A stretch of DNA of 64,000 nucleotides from Anaerophilus nitritigenes. GTDB lineage: Bacteria; Bacillota; Clostridia; Peptostreptococcales; Thermotaleaceae. The position numbers and the translations under genes were made by a program. The notes beneath the pieces are model-generated. The model did not search any database and was not told the DNA's origin. It saw only the letters and a program-made list of their open reading frames with translations. Location: positions 124,001 to 188,000 of the forward strand of contig NZ_RYYS01000032.1 in NCBI RefSeq assembly GCF_004138215.1, read 5' to 3'. Positions 18,182 to 28,221 of the stretch are shown piece after piece; within the stretch, counting starts at the first letter, position 1; each line of letters opens with the position of its first letter.

Positions 18182-19327
18182 ATGAAAAATATCAGCATAC
18201 TAGGATCTACAGGTTCCATAGGTACACAAACCTTAGATGTAGTAAGAAATAACAAAGAAAAGTTTAATATTTTAGGATTAAGTGCAAACACTAATATTGA
18301 TTTATTGGAAAAACAGATTGAAGAATTCCATCCTATAGCTGTAGCTGTGATGAACGAAGAAAAAGCAATAGAATTAAAAAAAAGACTCAAAGATACAAAA
18401 ACTGAAGTTTTACATGGAATAGAAGGATTTGTTTCTATAGCTACCTTAAGTCAAACTCATTTAGTTGTGACTTCTGTGGTAGGAATGATAGGATTGATTC
18501 CTACCATAGAGGCCATAAAAAGCAAAAAAGATATTGCACTTGCAAATAAAGAAACGTTAGTAACAGCTGGGAAAATAGTTATGGAAGAAGCGAAAAAAAA
18601 TAATGTAGCTATTCTTCCAGTAGATAGTGAACATAGTGCGATATTTCAGTGCTTAAAGGGATATGATTTAAAAGATATAAAAAGAGTGATCCTTACAGCT
18701 TCTGGAGGTCCCTTTAGAGGATTACATAAAAGTGATCTAGAAAATGTTTCAGTAAAGGAGGCTCTAAAGCATCCTAAATGGAATATGGGTAAAAAGATTA
18801 GTATTGATTCAGCTACGCTTATGAATAAAGGTTTAGAAGTCATTGAAGCAAAATGGTTATTTGATGTAGATTTAGAACAAATCGATGTAGTTGTGCATCC
18901 ACAAAGTATTATTCATTCTATGATAGAATACAAAGATAGCTCAATACTTGCTCAAATGGGGCACCCTGATATGCGTGTTCCTATTCAATTTGCTCTTACT
19001 TATCCTGATCGCGTAGAACGTAATGGAAAAAAACTTGATTTTTTTGAAATTGGGAATTTGACTTTTGAAAAACCAGATTTAGATACATTTCCATGTTTAA
19101 ATCTTGCTTATGAAGCTTTAAAAATAGGGGGAAGTTTGCCTACTGTTTTAAATGCAGCAAATGAAGTATTAGTAGAATTATTTTTACAAGAGAAAATAGG
19201 ATTTTATGATATTCCTAAAGGAATAAAAAAGGCTATGGAAAAGCATAATGTAATACATAATTTGGATGTTCATAAAATCATAGAGATAGATCAATATACA
19301 AGAGAATTTGTAAAAAATATTTTTTGA
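18182..19327 (+). CDS. dxr: 1-deoxy-D-xylulose 5-phosphate reductoisomerase
   Basis: DXR (381 aa) catalyses the NADPH-dependent conversion of DXP to MEP, the committed step of the non-mevalonate isoprenoid pathway. The nucleotide-binding start [15 protein letters not shown] (about 5-19) and the catalytic region with [20 protein letters not shown] and [23 protein letters not shown] are intact. ispG of the same pathway is two genes downstream, and uppS, which consumes the product, is upstream. A structured leader separates dxr from cdsA. Confidence 0.98.
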   Translation: MKNISILGSTGSIGTQTLDVVRNNKEKFNILGLSANTNIDLLEKQIEEFHPIAVAVMNEEKAIELKKRLKDTKTEVLHGIEGFVSIATLSQTHLVVTSVVGMIGLIPTIEAIKSKKDIALANKETLVTAGKIVMEEAKKNNVAILPVDSEHSAIFQCLKGYDLKDIKRVILTASGGPFRGLHKSDLENVSVKEALKHPKWNMGKKISIDSATLMNKGLEVIEAKWLFDVDLEQIDVVVHPQSIIHSMIEYKDSSILAQMGHPDMRVPIQFALTYPDRVERNGKKLDFFEIGNLTFEKPDLDTFPCLNLAYEALKIGGSLPTVLNAANEVLVELFLQEKIGFYDIPKGIKKAMEKHNVIHNLDVHKIIEIDQYTREFVKNIF

Positions 19328-19428
19328 AAAACAAAAAATTTACTTTAAATGAGTAATTGGATTAATACTTTTGTTTGATCCTATGAAAAGCTAAGATCGT
19401 AACATTCGAAATTTTGTAAGGTGGTGGG

Positions 19429-20466
19429 ATGATGGAAACATTACTCAATTTAATTACAGAGAAAATATTTATAGGATTTGTAGCCATTGTTGTATTTGGA
19501 GTATTAGTAGTGTTTCATGAATTTGGGCATTTTTCTGTTGCAAAGCTTGTAGGCATTAAGGTACACGAATTTGCCATTGGAATGGGACCTAGAATTTTAA
19601 AAAAGAGAGGACAGGAAACAGAATATTCTATAAGAATTCTTCCTCTAGGTGGTTATGTAAAAATGGAAGGGGAAGATGAAAAATCTAATGATGAGAGAAG
19701 TTTTAATAATAAACCCCTCTGGGCAAGGATATCAGTAATTTTAGCAGGGCCACTAATGAATTTTTTTCTGGCTGTGATATTGTTTAGTACTATATTTTAT
19801 ATGATAGGTTTTCCTACTACAACCATACAACGTGTAATGGATGATTCTCCTGCACAAAGAGCAGGAATACAAGCAGGATATCAAATTTTGTCTATTAATG
19901 AAAAAGAAATGAAGAGCTGGGAAGAAGTACAAAAAACGATTCAAGATCATAAGGGTTCTTCTATAGATATGAAAATATCAAGAGAAGGCCATGAAAAAAG
20001 TGTTTCTATCATTCCACAAATAGATGAAAAAACTAAAAAAGGAGCTATTGGAATTGTACCTACAGCTGAAAAATCTTTTTTGCTATCCATAAAAGCAGGA
20101 TGGAATAGAATGTTTTTTGTCATTCAAGAGATGATAGGATTTTTTGGTCAATTATTTAAAGGAAAAGTTTCGTCTCAAGACATGGTAGGACCAGTAGGAA
20201 TTATTTATTTAGTAGGAGAAGCAGCGAAAACTAATATTTACAATGTACTACATCTAGCAGCTTTGATTAGTGTGAACTTAGGAGTTGTCAATTTATTACC
20301 GATTCCAGCATTAGATGGAGGCAGAATAGTATTTTTATTAGTAGAGGGAATTGTTGGAAGACCTTTAAACCCTGAAAAAGAAGGATTTATTCATTTTACA
20401 GCATTTGTTCTTTTGATGGGACTGATGGTATTTATGATTTATAAAGATATTATGAGATTTTATTAG
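19429..20466 (+). CDS. rseP: Site-2 intramembrane zinc metalloprotease RseP (RasP)
   Basis: RseP/RasP (345 aa) cuts membrane-spanning anti-sigma factors and signal peptide remnants. The zinc motif HEFGH lies in the first membrane helix (about 31-35), followed by one PDZ domain (about 115-190) and the second metal/active-site segment NLLPIPALDGGR near 287-298. About four membrane segments are visible. Two adjacent ATGs (19429 and 19432) follow an AAGGTGGTGGG site, and the second has the better spacing. The position between dxr and ispG/polC is conserved; B. subtilis has proS where ispG is here. Confidence 0.96.
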   Translation: MMETLLNLITEKIFIGFVAIVVFGVLVVFHEFGHFSVAKLVGIKVHEFAIGMGPRILKKRGQETEYSIRILPLGGYVKMEGEDEKSNDERSFNNKPLWARISVILAGPLMNFFLAVILFSTIFYMIGFPTTTIQRVMDDSPAQRAGIQAGYQILSINEKEMKSWEEVQKTIQDHKGSSIDMKISREGHEKSVSIIPQIDEKTKKGAIGIVPTAEKSFLLSIKAGWNRMFFVIQEMIGFFGQLFKGKVSSQDMVGPVGIIYLVGEAAKTNIYNVLHLAALISVNLGVVNLLPIPALDGGRIVFLLVEGIVGRPLNPEKEGFIHFTAFVLLMGLMVFMIYKDIMRFY

Positions 20467-20479
20467 GTTGGTGGGGAAA

Positions 20480-21535
20480 ATGAATATAAACAGAAAAAAA
20501 ACTAAAAAAGTTATTTGTGGAGGAATAGAAATAGGAGGAGATGCTCCTATTTCTATTCAATCTATGACCAATACAGATACAAGAGATACAAAAAGTACAA
20601 TAGATCAAATAAAAAGATTAGAAGAAGCAGGATGTGAGATCATAAGAGTTGCAATTTTAGATCTAGAAGCTGCTGATGCAATAGCTCATATCAAAAAAAA
20701 GATTAATATTCCTATTGTTGCAGATATCCATTTTGACTATAGATTGGCTATTGAATGTATAAAAAATGGAGTAGACAAATTAAGAATTAATCCAGGTAAT
20801 ATTGGAGATATAGAAAGAGTTAAAAAAGTTACACAAGCGGCAAAAGAAAGAAATATTCCTATTAGAATTGGAGTTAATGCAGGATCTATTGATAAAAAGA
20901 TTGTTGAAAAATACGGAAAAGTAACACCTAAGACTATGGTAGAAAGTGCCTTAGAACATATTCATATATTAGAAAAATTAAATTTTTATGATACCGTAGT
21001 TTCTTTAAAAGCTTCTGATCTAAAATTAACGTTGGAAGCTTATCGTTTGATGTCACAAAGAATAGACTATCCGCTACATATAGGAGTGACTGAATCAGGA
21101 ACTATAAAAAGTGGAACCATAAAATCAGCTATTGGAGTAGGAGCATTATTATTAGATGGCATTGGAGATACGTTAAGAATTTCATTGACAGGAGATCCTA
21201 CAGAAGAAATAAAGGTAGGAAAAGAAATTTTAAAAACAATAGGATCAAGAGACTTTGGAGTTAAAATCATATCTTGTCCTACTTGTGGAAGATGCCAAAT
21301 TGATTTAATTTCTCTAGCAAATAAAATAGAAAAAAGATTAGAAAATATCAATAAAAATATAACTGTTGCCATTATGGGATGTGCTGTCAATGGACCTGGA
21401 GAAGCCAAAGATGCAGATATAGGGATTGCAGGAGGAAAGTCATCTGCTCTTTTATTTAAAAAAGGAGAAATTATAAAAAAAATTGAAGAAAGTGAAATTG
21501 AAAAAGTATTTATGGAAGAAATTATGAAGATGTAA
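20480..21535 (+). CDS. ispG: 4-hydroxy-3-methylbut-2-enyl diphosphate synthase
   Basis: IspG (351 aa) reduces MEcPP to HMBPP in the MEP isoprenoid pathway and carries a 4Fe-4S cluster. The TIM-barrel N-terminal half contains SIQSMTNTDTRD and VADIHFD. The cluster cysteines are in SCPTCGRC and the conserved GCAVNGPGEAKDADIG. A TTG at 20468 is in frame, but the GGTGGGG site sits just upstream of ATG at 20480, which gives the normal start. Placement beside rseP and dxr puts three isoprenoid steps in one transcript. Confidence 0.97.
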   Translation: MNINRKKTKKVICGGIEIGGDAPISIQSMTNTDTRDTKSTIDQIKRLEEAGCEIIRVAILDLEAADAIAHIKKKINIPIVADIHFDYRLAIECIKNGVDKLRINPGNIGDIERVKKVTQAAKERNIPIRIGVNAGSIDKKIVEKYGKVTPKTMVESALEHIHILEKLNFYDTVVSLKASDLKLTLEAYRLMSQRIDYPLHIGVTESGTIKSGTIKSAIGVGALLLDGIGDTLRISLTGDPTEEIKVGKEILKTIGSRDFGVKIISCPTCGRCQIDLISLANKIEKRLENINKNITVAIMGCAVNGPGEAKDADIGIAGGKSSALLFKKGEIIKKIEESEIEKVFMEEIMKM

Positions 21536-21583
21536 TTCCTCTTTCAGGTGAATAAGATATAGATTTTGTGAAGGAGGATAAAA

Positions 21584-24500
21584 ATGAGTAAGCTTTTAAG
21601 TGAAGCAATTCGTCAGATTGCATTTAATGTTAGATTAAAGGACAATCCGTATGTAGAAAAAATACAGTATCATAAAGAAGAGAAAACTCTTATTTTTTTA
21701 CTATATTCAGATCACCTGATTGATCAATCTACGTTAGAAAATGTTAAAAAAAATATAAAACAAAATATTCCTTTTATAAAAGAAATTCAATTGAATATGT
21801 CTTATAGAGATATAAAAGTAGATCAAAGCAATATCAATATATATTGGAAAAATATTATTTATCAGATACAAAAAAGAAATCCATGTGCATTAGGATGGTT
21901 AAAGGAAGCAAAGTTTCATTGGAATAAAGATTCATTAATAATAGATATATATGATGAAATAGGTATAGAGACTTTAAGAGAAAAAAAGATAGATGCGTTT
22001 ATTCAACAATTGATTGATTCAGAACTTCATCAAAAAGTGCAAGTGCTATTTAGAAAAAGTCTTGAATCTCAAAATGAAAAGTTGAATGATTATATTAAGG
22101 AAAAGGAACAAGAAACTAAAGTTTTTATTGAAAATATCATAAATGAAGTAGAAAAAGCTCCTACAAGAGGAACAAAGAAATCTATATCAGATGAATCTGT
22201 CATTTTAGGAAAAAAATTTAATGATCTTATTGTATATATACCTACTCTCAATGAAGAATCAGGTATTGTTTCTATAGAAGGAGAAATATTTGATGCAGAG
22301 TGGAGAGAATTAAAAAACGGAAAAAGTTTAGGGATAATTAGTATTACAGATTATAAGGGTTCTATTGCAGTGAAATTATTTGTAAAAAAAGAAGAATTAG
22401 ATGGACTGGTAAGCGGACTAGAAAAAGGTAAGTATGTAAAAGTAAGAGGAGAAGCTAGATATGATACTTTTTCTAGAGAGATTGTTATTATGGCAAAGGA
22501 TATTTTAAAGGGACAAAAGAAAGTAAGACAAGACTATGCAGACAAAAAAAGAGTAGAACTTCATGTTCATACACAAATGAGTGCTATGGATGCAGTATCT
22601 TCTACTTCCAGTATTGTAAAGAGAGCAAAAGATTGGGGACACAAAGCTATTGCTATTACAGATCATGGGGTGGTACAAGCTTTTCCAGAAGCTATGGAAG
22701 CTGCAAAAAAGAATGATATAAAAGTACTTTATGGAGTGGAAGGCTACCTTGTCAATGATGGAGAACCTATTGTTATTGGAGACAATCAAAAGCCTTTAGA
22801 TCAATCTTATATAGTGTTTGATATTGAAACTACAGGTCTTTCAAGCAAAAATGATAAAATTACTGAAATAGGAGCTGTAAGAATAACAAATGGACAGATT
22901 GTTGAAAGATTTAATGTTTTGATTAATCCTAAAATTCCAATACCACCTAAAATAGTAGAACTTACAGGAATCACAGATGATATGGTGAAAAATGAACCTA
23001 CGGTTGAGGAGATGTTACCAGAATTTTTAGATTTTATAAAAAATGATCCTATAGTGGCTCACAATGCTTCGTTTGATACAGGTTTTATAAAAGAAAATTG
23101 TAGAAGAATGAAATTAGAATTTCACAATTCCATTATAGATACACTAAGACTTTCTAAAATTTTACTTCCCCATTTAAAAAGATATAAGTTAAATATTATT
23201 GCAAAAGAGTTGAATGTAACTTTAGAGAATCACCATAGAGCAGTAGATGATGCACAAGCTACAGCAGAAATTTTTATAAAGTTTTTAGATTTATTAAAAG
23301 AAAAAGGGATAGAAAAATTAAATGAAGTAAATGATTTGTATCAAAAGTCAGTAGATGTAAAAAAATTAGACACTTTTCATATTATTATACTTGTTAAAAA
23401 TTATACAGGACTTAAAAATCTATATAAAATCATCTCTACATCTCATATGGACTATTTTTATAAAAGGCCAAGGATTCCTAAATCTCTTTTGTCTCAATAT
23501 AGAGAAGGGCTTATTATAGGAACAGCTTGTGAAGCAGGGGAGTTATATAAAAGTTTAATTGGAAATAAATCACAAAGAGAAATAGATAATATTGCAAAAT
23601 ATTATGATTATTTAGAGATTCAACCTATAGAGAATAATCAATTTTTGATTCAGAAAGGACTTGTCAAAAATACAGATGAATTAAAGGAAATCAATAAAAA
23701 GGTTGTAGATTTAGGGAAAAAACATAAAAAACCAGTTGTTGCAACAGGAGATGTTCATTTTTTAGATCCACATGATGAAGTGTACAGAAGAATTTTAATG
23801 AGTGGACAAGGATTTAGTGATGCGGATAATCAAGCTCCTTTATATTTTAAAACCACCGATGAAATGTTAGAAGAATTTAAGTATTTAGGAGAAGAGGTAG
23901 CAAAAGATGTAGTAATCAATGGGCCTAATTTAATTGCTGACTTAGTAGAAGATATAATTCCTATTCCACAAGACACGTATCCACCTATTATAGAAGGTTC
24001 AGAAGAAGATTTAAGAAATATGTGTTATGAAAAGGCCATTCGTATTTATGGAGAGCCCATCCCTGAAATTGTAAAAAAGAGATTAGATAGAGAATTAAAT
24101 TCTATTATTAGCAATGGGTATGCGGTGATGTATATTATTGCACAAAAGCTTGTAACAAAATCGTTACAAGATGGATATTTAGTAGGATCTAGAGGTTCGG
24201 TAGGATCTTCTTTTGTAGCTACCATGAGTGATATTACAGAAGTAAATCCTCTGCCTCCTCATTATATATGTAAACAATGTAAGCGTTCAGAATTTATTAC
24301 AGATGGATCTATAGGAAGTGGAGCAGATTTACCAGATAAAAAATGTCCAGTATGTGGTGAGGATTATTTAAAAGATGGACATGATATTCCTTTTGAAGTC
24401 TTTTTAGGATTTGAAGGAGATAAAGAACCAGATATAGATCTTAACTTTGCAGGGGAGTATCAACCTAATGCTCATAAGTATACAGAAGAGTTATTTGGAA

Positions 24501-25849
24501 AAGGATATGTATTTCGTGCAGGAACAATTGGAACGATTGCAGATAAAACAGCTTATGGATTTGTAAAAAAATATTTTGAAGAAAGAGAACTTACGATCAA
24601 TAATAGAGAAATAGAAAGACTATCTCATGGATGTACAGGCGTAAAAAGAACTACAGGACAACATCCAGGAGGAGTTATGGTAGTTCCTAACTATAAGGAT
24701 ATCTTTGATTTTACACCTATTCAATATCCTGCCAATGACGGATCATCAGGAGTTATTACTACACATTTTGACTATCATTCTATTAGTGGGAGATTGTTAA
24801 AACTAGATATATTAGGGCATGATGTACCTACTATTATTAGAATGCTTCAAGATATTACAGGAGTAGATCCGACGCAGATTGCACTAGATGATCCAGAGAC
24901 TGTTGAGATTTTTGTAAGTCCGAAGCCTTTGAAAATTATAGATGAAGATTTTAAATGTGAAGTAGGAAGCTTGGGAATTCCTGAATTTGGAACAAAGTTT
25001 GTAAGACAAATGCTTATGGACACAAAACCTACAACTTTTGCAGAGTTAGTACGTATTAGTGGATTATCACATGGAACAGATGTATGGGTAAATAATGCAC
25101 AAGATTTAGTAAGGCAAAATATTGCAACTTTAAAAGATGTAATTTCAACTCGTGATGATATTATGAACTATTTAATTTTAAAGGGGTTACCCCCTAAATC
25201 ATCTTTTAAAATTATGGAAAAAGTAAGAAAAGGAAAAGGACTTACACCTGAAGATGAGGCTTTGATGAAAGAAAATAATGTACCAAAATGGTATATTGAC
25301 TCTTGTAATAAAATAAAATATATGTTTCCAAAGGCACATGCTGTAGCTTATGTAATGATGTCTTTTAGAATTGCATATTTTAAAGTTCATTATCCACTAG
25401 CATTTTATGCTACTTATTTCACTACAAAAGCTGCAGATTTTGATGCAGAATTAGTAATAAAGGGCAAAGAAATAGTCAAAGCTAAAATAAAGGAATTAGA
25501 AGATCCTAATAATCAATTAACACAAAAAGAAAAAGATTTGCTTACGGTTCTTGAAGTAGTTTATGAAATGTATTGTAGAGATTTTGAATTTTTGCCAGTA
25601 GATCTATACAAGTCTGATTCAGATAAATTTCAAATTGTAGATAACAAATTACTTCCTCCTCTTCGTGCACTACAAGGAGTTGGAGAAAATGCAGCAAAAA
25701 GTATTTGTGAGGCTAGGGAAAATGGTGAATTTATTTCTATTGAAGATATAAGAGAAAGAACAAAAGTTACCAAAACGGTTATTGAGACTCTTAAAAATCA
25801 TGGATGCCTATTCAATCTACCTGATACCAATCAGCTATCCCTATTTTAG
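21584..25849 (+). CDS. polC: DNA polymerase III alpha subunit, PolC type (with proofreading exonuclease)
   Basis: PolC (1421 aa) is the Gram-positive replicative polymerase. Domains in order: an N-terminal region (1-190); an OB fold (about 215-310); a PHP domain (ELHVHTQMSAMDAV near 327) interrupted by the DEDDh 3'-5' exonuclease (IVFDIETTGL near 411 to about 570); the polymerase palm and fingers (GSRGSVGSSFVATMS near 868 and EPDIDLNFAGEYQP near 950); a zinc-binding CKQCKRSEF...CPVCGEDY insertion near 897-925; and helix-hairpin-helix motifs and the beta-clamp-binding tail (NQLSLF at the extreme end). All parts are intact and the length is standard. Confidence 0.99.
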   Translation: MSKLLSEAIRQIAFNVRLKDNPYVEKIQYHKEEKTLIFLLYSDHLIDQSTLENVKKNIKQNIPFIKEIQLNMSYRDIKVDQSNINIYWKNIIYQIQKRNPCALGWLKEAKFHWNKDSLIIDIYDEIGIETLREKKIDAFIQQLIDSELHQKVQVLFRKSLESQNEKLNDYIKEKEQETKVFIENIINEVEKAPTRGTKKSISDESVILGKKFNDLIVYIPTLNEESGIVSIEGEIFDAEWRELKNGKSLGIISITDYKGSIAVKLFVKKEELDGLVSGLEKGKYVKVRGEARYDTFSREIVIMAKDILKGQKKVRQDYADKKRVELHVHTQMSAMDAVSSTSSIVKRAKDWGHKAIAITDHGVVQAFPEAMEAAKKNDIKVLYGVEGYLVNDGEPIVIGDNQKPLDQSYIVFDIETTGLSSKNDKITEIGAVRITNGQIVERFNVLINPKIPIPPKIVELTGITDDMVKNEPTVEEMLPEFLDFIKNDPIVAHNASFDTGFIKENCRRMKLEFHNSIIDTLRLSKILLPHLKRYKLNIIAKELNVTLENHHRAVDDAQATAEIFIKFLDLLKEKGIEKLNEVNDLYQKSVDVKKLDTFHIIILVKNYTGLKNLYKIISTSHMDYFYKRPRIPKSLLSQYREGLIIGTACEAGELYKSLIGNKSQREIDNIAKYYDYLEIQPIENNQFLIQKGLVKNTDELKEINKKVVDLGKKHKKPVVATGDVHFLDPHDEVYRRILMSGQGFSDADNQAPLYFKTTDEMLEEFKYLGEEVAKDVVINGPNLIADLVEDIIPIPQDTYPPIIEGSEEDLRNMCYEKAIRIYGEPIPEIVKKRLDRELNSIISNGYAVMYIIAQKLVTKSLQDGYLVGSRGSVGSSFVATMSDITEVNPLPPHYICKQCKRSEFITDGSIGSGADLPDKKCPVCGEDYLKDGHDIPFEVFLGFEGDKEPDIDLNFAGEYQPNAHKYTEELFGKGYVFRAGTIGTIADKTAYGFVKKYFEERELTINNREIERLSHGCTGVKRTTGQHPGGVMVVPNYKDIFDFTPIQYPANDGSSGVITTHFDYHSISGRLLKLDILGHDVPTIIRMLQDITGVDPTQIALDDPETVEIFVSPKPLKIIDEDFKCEVGSLGIPEFGTKFVRQMLMDTKPTTFAELVRISGLSHGTDVWVNNAQDLVRQNIATLKDVISTRDDIMNYLILKGLPPKSSFKIMEKVRKGKGLTPEDEALMKENNVPKWYIDSCNKIKYMFPKAHAVAYVMMSFRIAYFKVHYPLAFYATYFTTKAADFDAELVIKGKEIVKAKIKELEDPNNQLTQKEKDLLTVLEVVYEMYCRDFEFLPVDLYKSDSDKFQIVDNKLLPPLRALQGVGENAAKSICEARENGEFISIEDIRERTKVTKTVIETLKNHGCLFNLPDTNQLSLF

Positions 25850-25851
25850 AG

Positions 25852-25880
25852 TTGCATATTTGTAAAGGTTATGCTATAAT
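25852..25880 (+). promoter_or_regulatory. Promoter of the rimP-nusA-infB operon
   Basis: TTGCAT (25852-25857) and TATAAT (25875-25880) are 17 bp apart, with an extended TGC just before the -10. It lies directly after the polC stop and starts the long translation/transcription operon. Confidence 0.75.
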
Positions 25881-25910
25881 CTGAATGATAGATAAATAGG
25901 TGATTACCAT

Positions 25911-25936
25911 AAAGAGTGGGAAGTTACCCACTCTTT
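25911..25936 (+). promoter_or_regulatory. Leader hairpin upstream of rimP
   Basis: AAAGAGTGGG (25911-25920) and CCCACTCTTT (25927-25936) form a perfect 10-bp stem with a 6-nt loop, about 25 nt after the expected transcription start and 130 bp before rimP. Only a weak, delayed T-run follows. From memory, similar GTGGG/CCCAC hairpins precede rimP in other Firmicutes, where NusA-dependent attenuation is plausible. It could also be the polC terminator. Confidence 0.55.
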
Positions 25937-26068
25937 CGTGCTATTTCACTTATTTTTTATCATATATAGGAATATGATAATTTTTAATTAAAGAATAATA
26001 TATATGCATTTTCGAAAAAATATGTATATATAATAATATATAAGATTTTAGTCAGAAGGAGGGAAAAA

Positions 26069-26533
26069 ATGTCTAAAAAACGTGTTGTTGAAATTGTAGA
26101 AGAATTAATTTTGCCTTTTACAAATGAAAAGCAAATAGAATTAGTAGATGTTGAGTTTGTAAAAGAAGGTCAAAATTGGTTTTTAAGAGTATACATAGAC
26201 AAATTAGATGGAGTAAGTTTAGATGATTGTCAAATGGTGAGTGAATTTCTAAGTGAAAAATTAGATGAAACAGATCCTATTGAACAAAATTATTATTTAG
26301 AAGTATCTTCTCCAGGACTAGATCGACCACTTAAAGCAGACAAAGATTTTGAAAAATACAAAGGAAGAATGATTGAAATTCATTTATATGAGCCTATAGA
26401 AGGACAAAAAGTTATAGAAGCTGAGTTAGTAGCATTAGAGAATGGACATATTCATGTAAAAATGAATAAAGATCAAATCATTTCTATACCAAAAGAAAAA
26501 GCAGCAAAAGTAAAATTAGCTGTTGTGATTTGA
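26069..26533 (+). CDS. rimP: Ribosome maturation factor RimP
   Basis: RimP (154 aa) assists 30S subunit maturation. The two-domain form is clear: an alpha/beta N-domain with LVDVEFVKEG (about 25-34) and LRVYIDK, the linker signature YYLEVSSPGLDRPLK (about 79-93), and an SH3-like C-terminal barrel. An AGAAGGAGGG site lies 6 bp before ATG. It opens the rimP-nusA-rnpM-ylxQ-infB-rbfA operon, which is conserved throughout Firmicutes. Confidence 0.97.
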   Translation: MSKKRVVEIVEELILPFTNEKQIELVDVEFVKEGQNWFLRVYIDKLDGVSLDDCQMVSEFLSEKLDETDPIEQNYYLEVSSPGLDRPLKADKDFEKYKGRMIEIHLYEPIEGQKVIEAELVALENGHIHVKMNKDQIISIPKEKAAKVKLAVVI

Positions 26534-26549
26534 TAAGGAGGTGTGAAAG

Positions 26550-27608
26550 ATGAATGGAGAGTTTATTGAAGCATTGGATCAAATTGAAAAAGAAAAAGGA
26601 GTTTCAAAAGATATATTAATTGAAGCTATTGAAGCAGCACTTATTTCTGGGTACAAAAGGAATTATGGAACATCACAAAATGTAAAAGTGTATATTGATA
26701 GAGAAAGTGGAGAAGTACGTGTATTTTCACTTAAAAATGTAGTAGAAGAAATCGAAGATGAGCTACTTGATATTAGTGTTGAAGAAGCAAAAGAAATAGA
26801 TGTTCGTTATGAAGCAGGAGATACAGTAGAAACTGAAGTAACTCCTAGAAACTTTGGTAGAATTGCTGCACAAACTGCAAAGCAAGTAGTAGTGCAAAGA
26901 ATTCGAGAAGCTGAGAGAGGCATTATCTATGATGAGTTTGTGAATAGAGAAAGTGAAATTGTAACAGGGACTGTTGAAAGAATCAGCAAAGGAAATGTAT
27001 TTATTAATTTAGGTAAAACAGAAGCAGTACTAACACCTACAGAACAGATTACACAAGAAGTATACAATCAAAATGATAGAATCAAAACTTATATTATTGA
27101 GGTGAAAAAGACAACAAAAGGACCTCAAATTTTAGTATCTAGAACTCATCCAGGGCTTGTAAAAAGACTTTTTGAGTTAGAAGTGCCTGAAATTCATGAT
27201 GGCATAGTAGAAATTAAAAGTATTTCAAGAGAAGCTGGATCTAGAACAAAACTTGCTGTACATTCTGTAGATGAAAATGTAGATCCTGTAGGAGCTTGTG
27301 TTGGACATAAAGGAGTAAGGGTTCAGACCATTGTAGATGAATTAAAGGGAGAAAAAATAGATATTATTAAATGGAATGATGACCCTAAAGAATTAATTGC
27401 AAGTGCATTAAGTCCATCAAAAGTAGTAAAAGTTATACCTAGTGAAAATGAAAAAACTGCTTTAGTTGTAGTACCTGATTATCAATTGTCACTGGCTATA
27501 GGAAAAGAAGGTCAAAATGCAAGACTAGCAGCTAAATTAACTGGATGGAAAATTGATATTAAAAGCGAATCCCAATATAAAGAAATGGGAAATACAGTAG
27601 AAGAATAG
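26550..27608 (+). CDS. nusA: Transcription termination/antitermination factor NusA
   Basis: NusA (352 aa) binds RNA polymerase and nascent RNA to control pausing and termination. It contains the N-terminal polymerase-binding domain (1-130), an S1 domain (about 133-200, IVTGTVERISKGNVFINLG) and two KH domains (about 210-340) with GACVGHKGVRVQTI and LAIGKEGQNARLAAKLTGWKI. It lacks the C-terminal acidic repeats of enterobacterial NusA, which is normal for Gram-positive bacteria. It starts 16 bp after rimP with TAAGGAGGTG. Confidence 0.98.
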   Translation: MNGEFIEALDQIEKEKGVSKDILIEAIEAALISGYKRNYGTSQNVKVYIDRESGEVRVFSLKNVVEEIEDELLDISVEEAKEIDVRYEAGDTVETEVTPRNFGRIAAQTAKQVVVQRIREAERGIIYDEFVNRESEIVTGTVERISKGNVFINLGKTEAVLTPTEQITQEVYNQNDRIKTYIIEVKKTTKGPQILVSRTHPGLVKRLFELEVPEIHDGIVEIKSISREAGSRTKLAVHSVDENVDPVGACVGHKGVRVQTIVDELKGEKIDIIKWNDDPKELIASALSPSKVVKVIPSENEKTALVVVPDYQLSLAIGKEGQNARLAAKLTGWKIDIKSESQYKEMGNTVEE

Positions 27609-27622
27609 GAGGTACTTTTAAG

Positions 27623-27895
27623 ATGAAAGTAAAAAAGATACCCCTAAGAAAATGTATTGGTTGCATGATATCTAAACCAAAAAAAGAGTTGATTCGTGTA
27701 GTTAAGTCCAAAGATGGAGAAATAAACTTAGACAAAACAGGGAAAGTTGCTGGAAGAGGTGCTTATGTCTGCAATGATATAGAGTGTCTAAAAAAAATGC
27801 ATAAGAAAAAAGCATTAAATAAGGCATTTGAACAGGAAGTTAATGCACAAATCTATGAAAGATTGTATGAGGAGTTATCTACGGATGGAAAATAA
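27623..27895 (+). CDS. rnpM: RNase P modulator RnpM (YlxR)
   Basis: This 90-aa YlxR-family protein has the signature PLRKCIGCMISKPKKELIRVVK (about 6-27) and a central GRGAYVC motif. The family binds RNA. The B. subtilis member has been reported to bind the RNase P RNA and modulate its activity, hence RnpM. It is always encoded between nusA and infB, here followed by an 11-bp overlap with the L7Ae-family gene. Confidence 0.94.
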   Translation: MKVKKIPLRKCIGCMISKPKKELIRVVKSKDGEINLDKTGKVAGRGAYVCNDIECLKKMHKKKALNKAFEQEVNAQIYERLYEELSTDGK

Positions 27896-28220
27896 AGTTT
27901 TTTCTTTTTTAGGTCTAGCTCAGCGTTCAGGTCAACTAGTAACTGGGGAAGATACTTGCACATTGTATGCAAAAAAAAAAGTTATACAATTAATTATTGT
28001 TCCACAAGATGCATCAGAGAATACAAAAAAGAAGTTTAAAGATATGGCAAACCATAGAAACATTCCATTTCTCATCTATGCAAATAGAGAAAGCCTATCC
28101 AATGCTGTTGGAAAATCAAACAGGACCGTATATGGTATAAAAGATAAAGGATTTGCTACTAAGATTCTTTCCCTTGTTCAAGACGAAAAGGAATGTCCAA
28201 ATCACTTGGGGGGTGAATAG
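27885..28220 (+). CDS. L7Ae/L30e-family ribosome-associated protein (YlxQ)
   Basis: This protein of about 111 aa belongs to the L7Ae/L30e/S12e RNA-binding family (YlxQ). It opens [24 protein letters not shown], with the usual kink-turn-binding fold. The frame is open further upstream, but ATG at 27885, within the last codons of rnpM and about 10 bp after GAGGAG, gives the family N-terminus. YlxQ proteins can bind kink-turn RNAs such as RNase P RNA, which suits its linkage to rnpM. The physiological target is not established. Confidence 0.9.
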   Translation: MENKVFSFLGLAQRSGQLVTGEDTCTLYAKKKVIQLIIVPQDASENTKKKFKDMANHRNIPFLIYANRESLSNAVGKSNRTVYGIKDKGFATKILSLVQDEKECPNHLGGE

Positions 28221-28221
28221 A

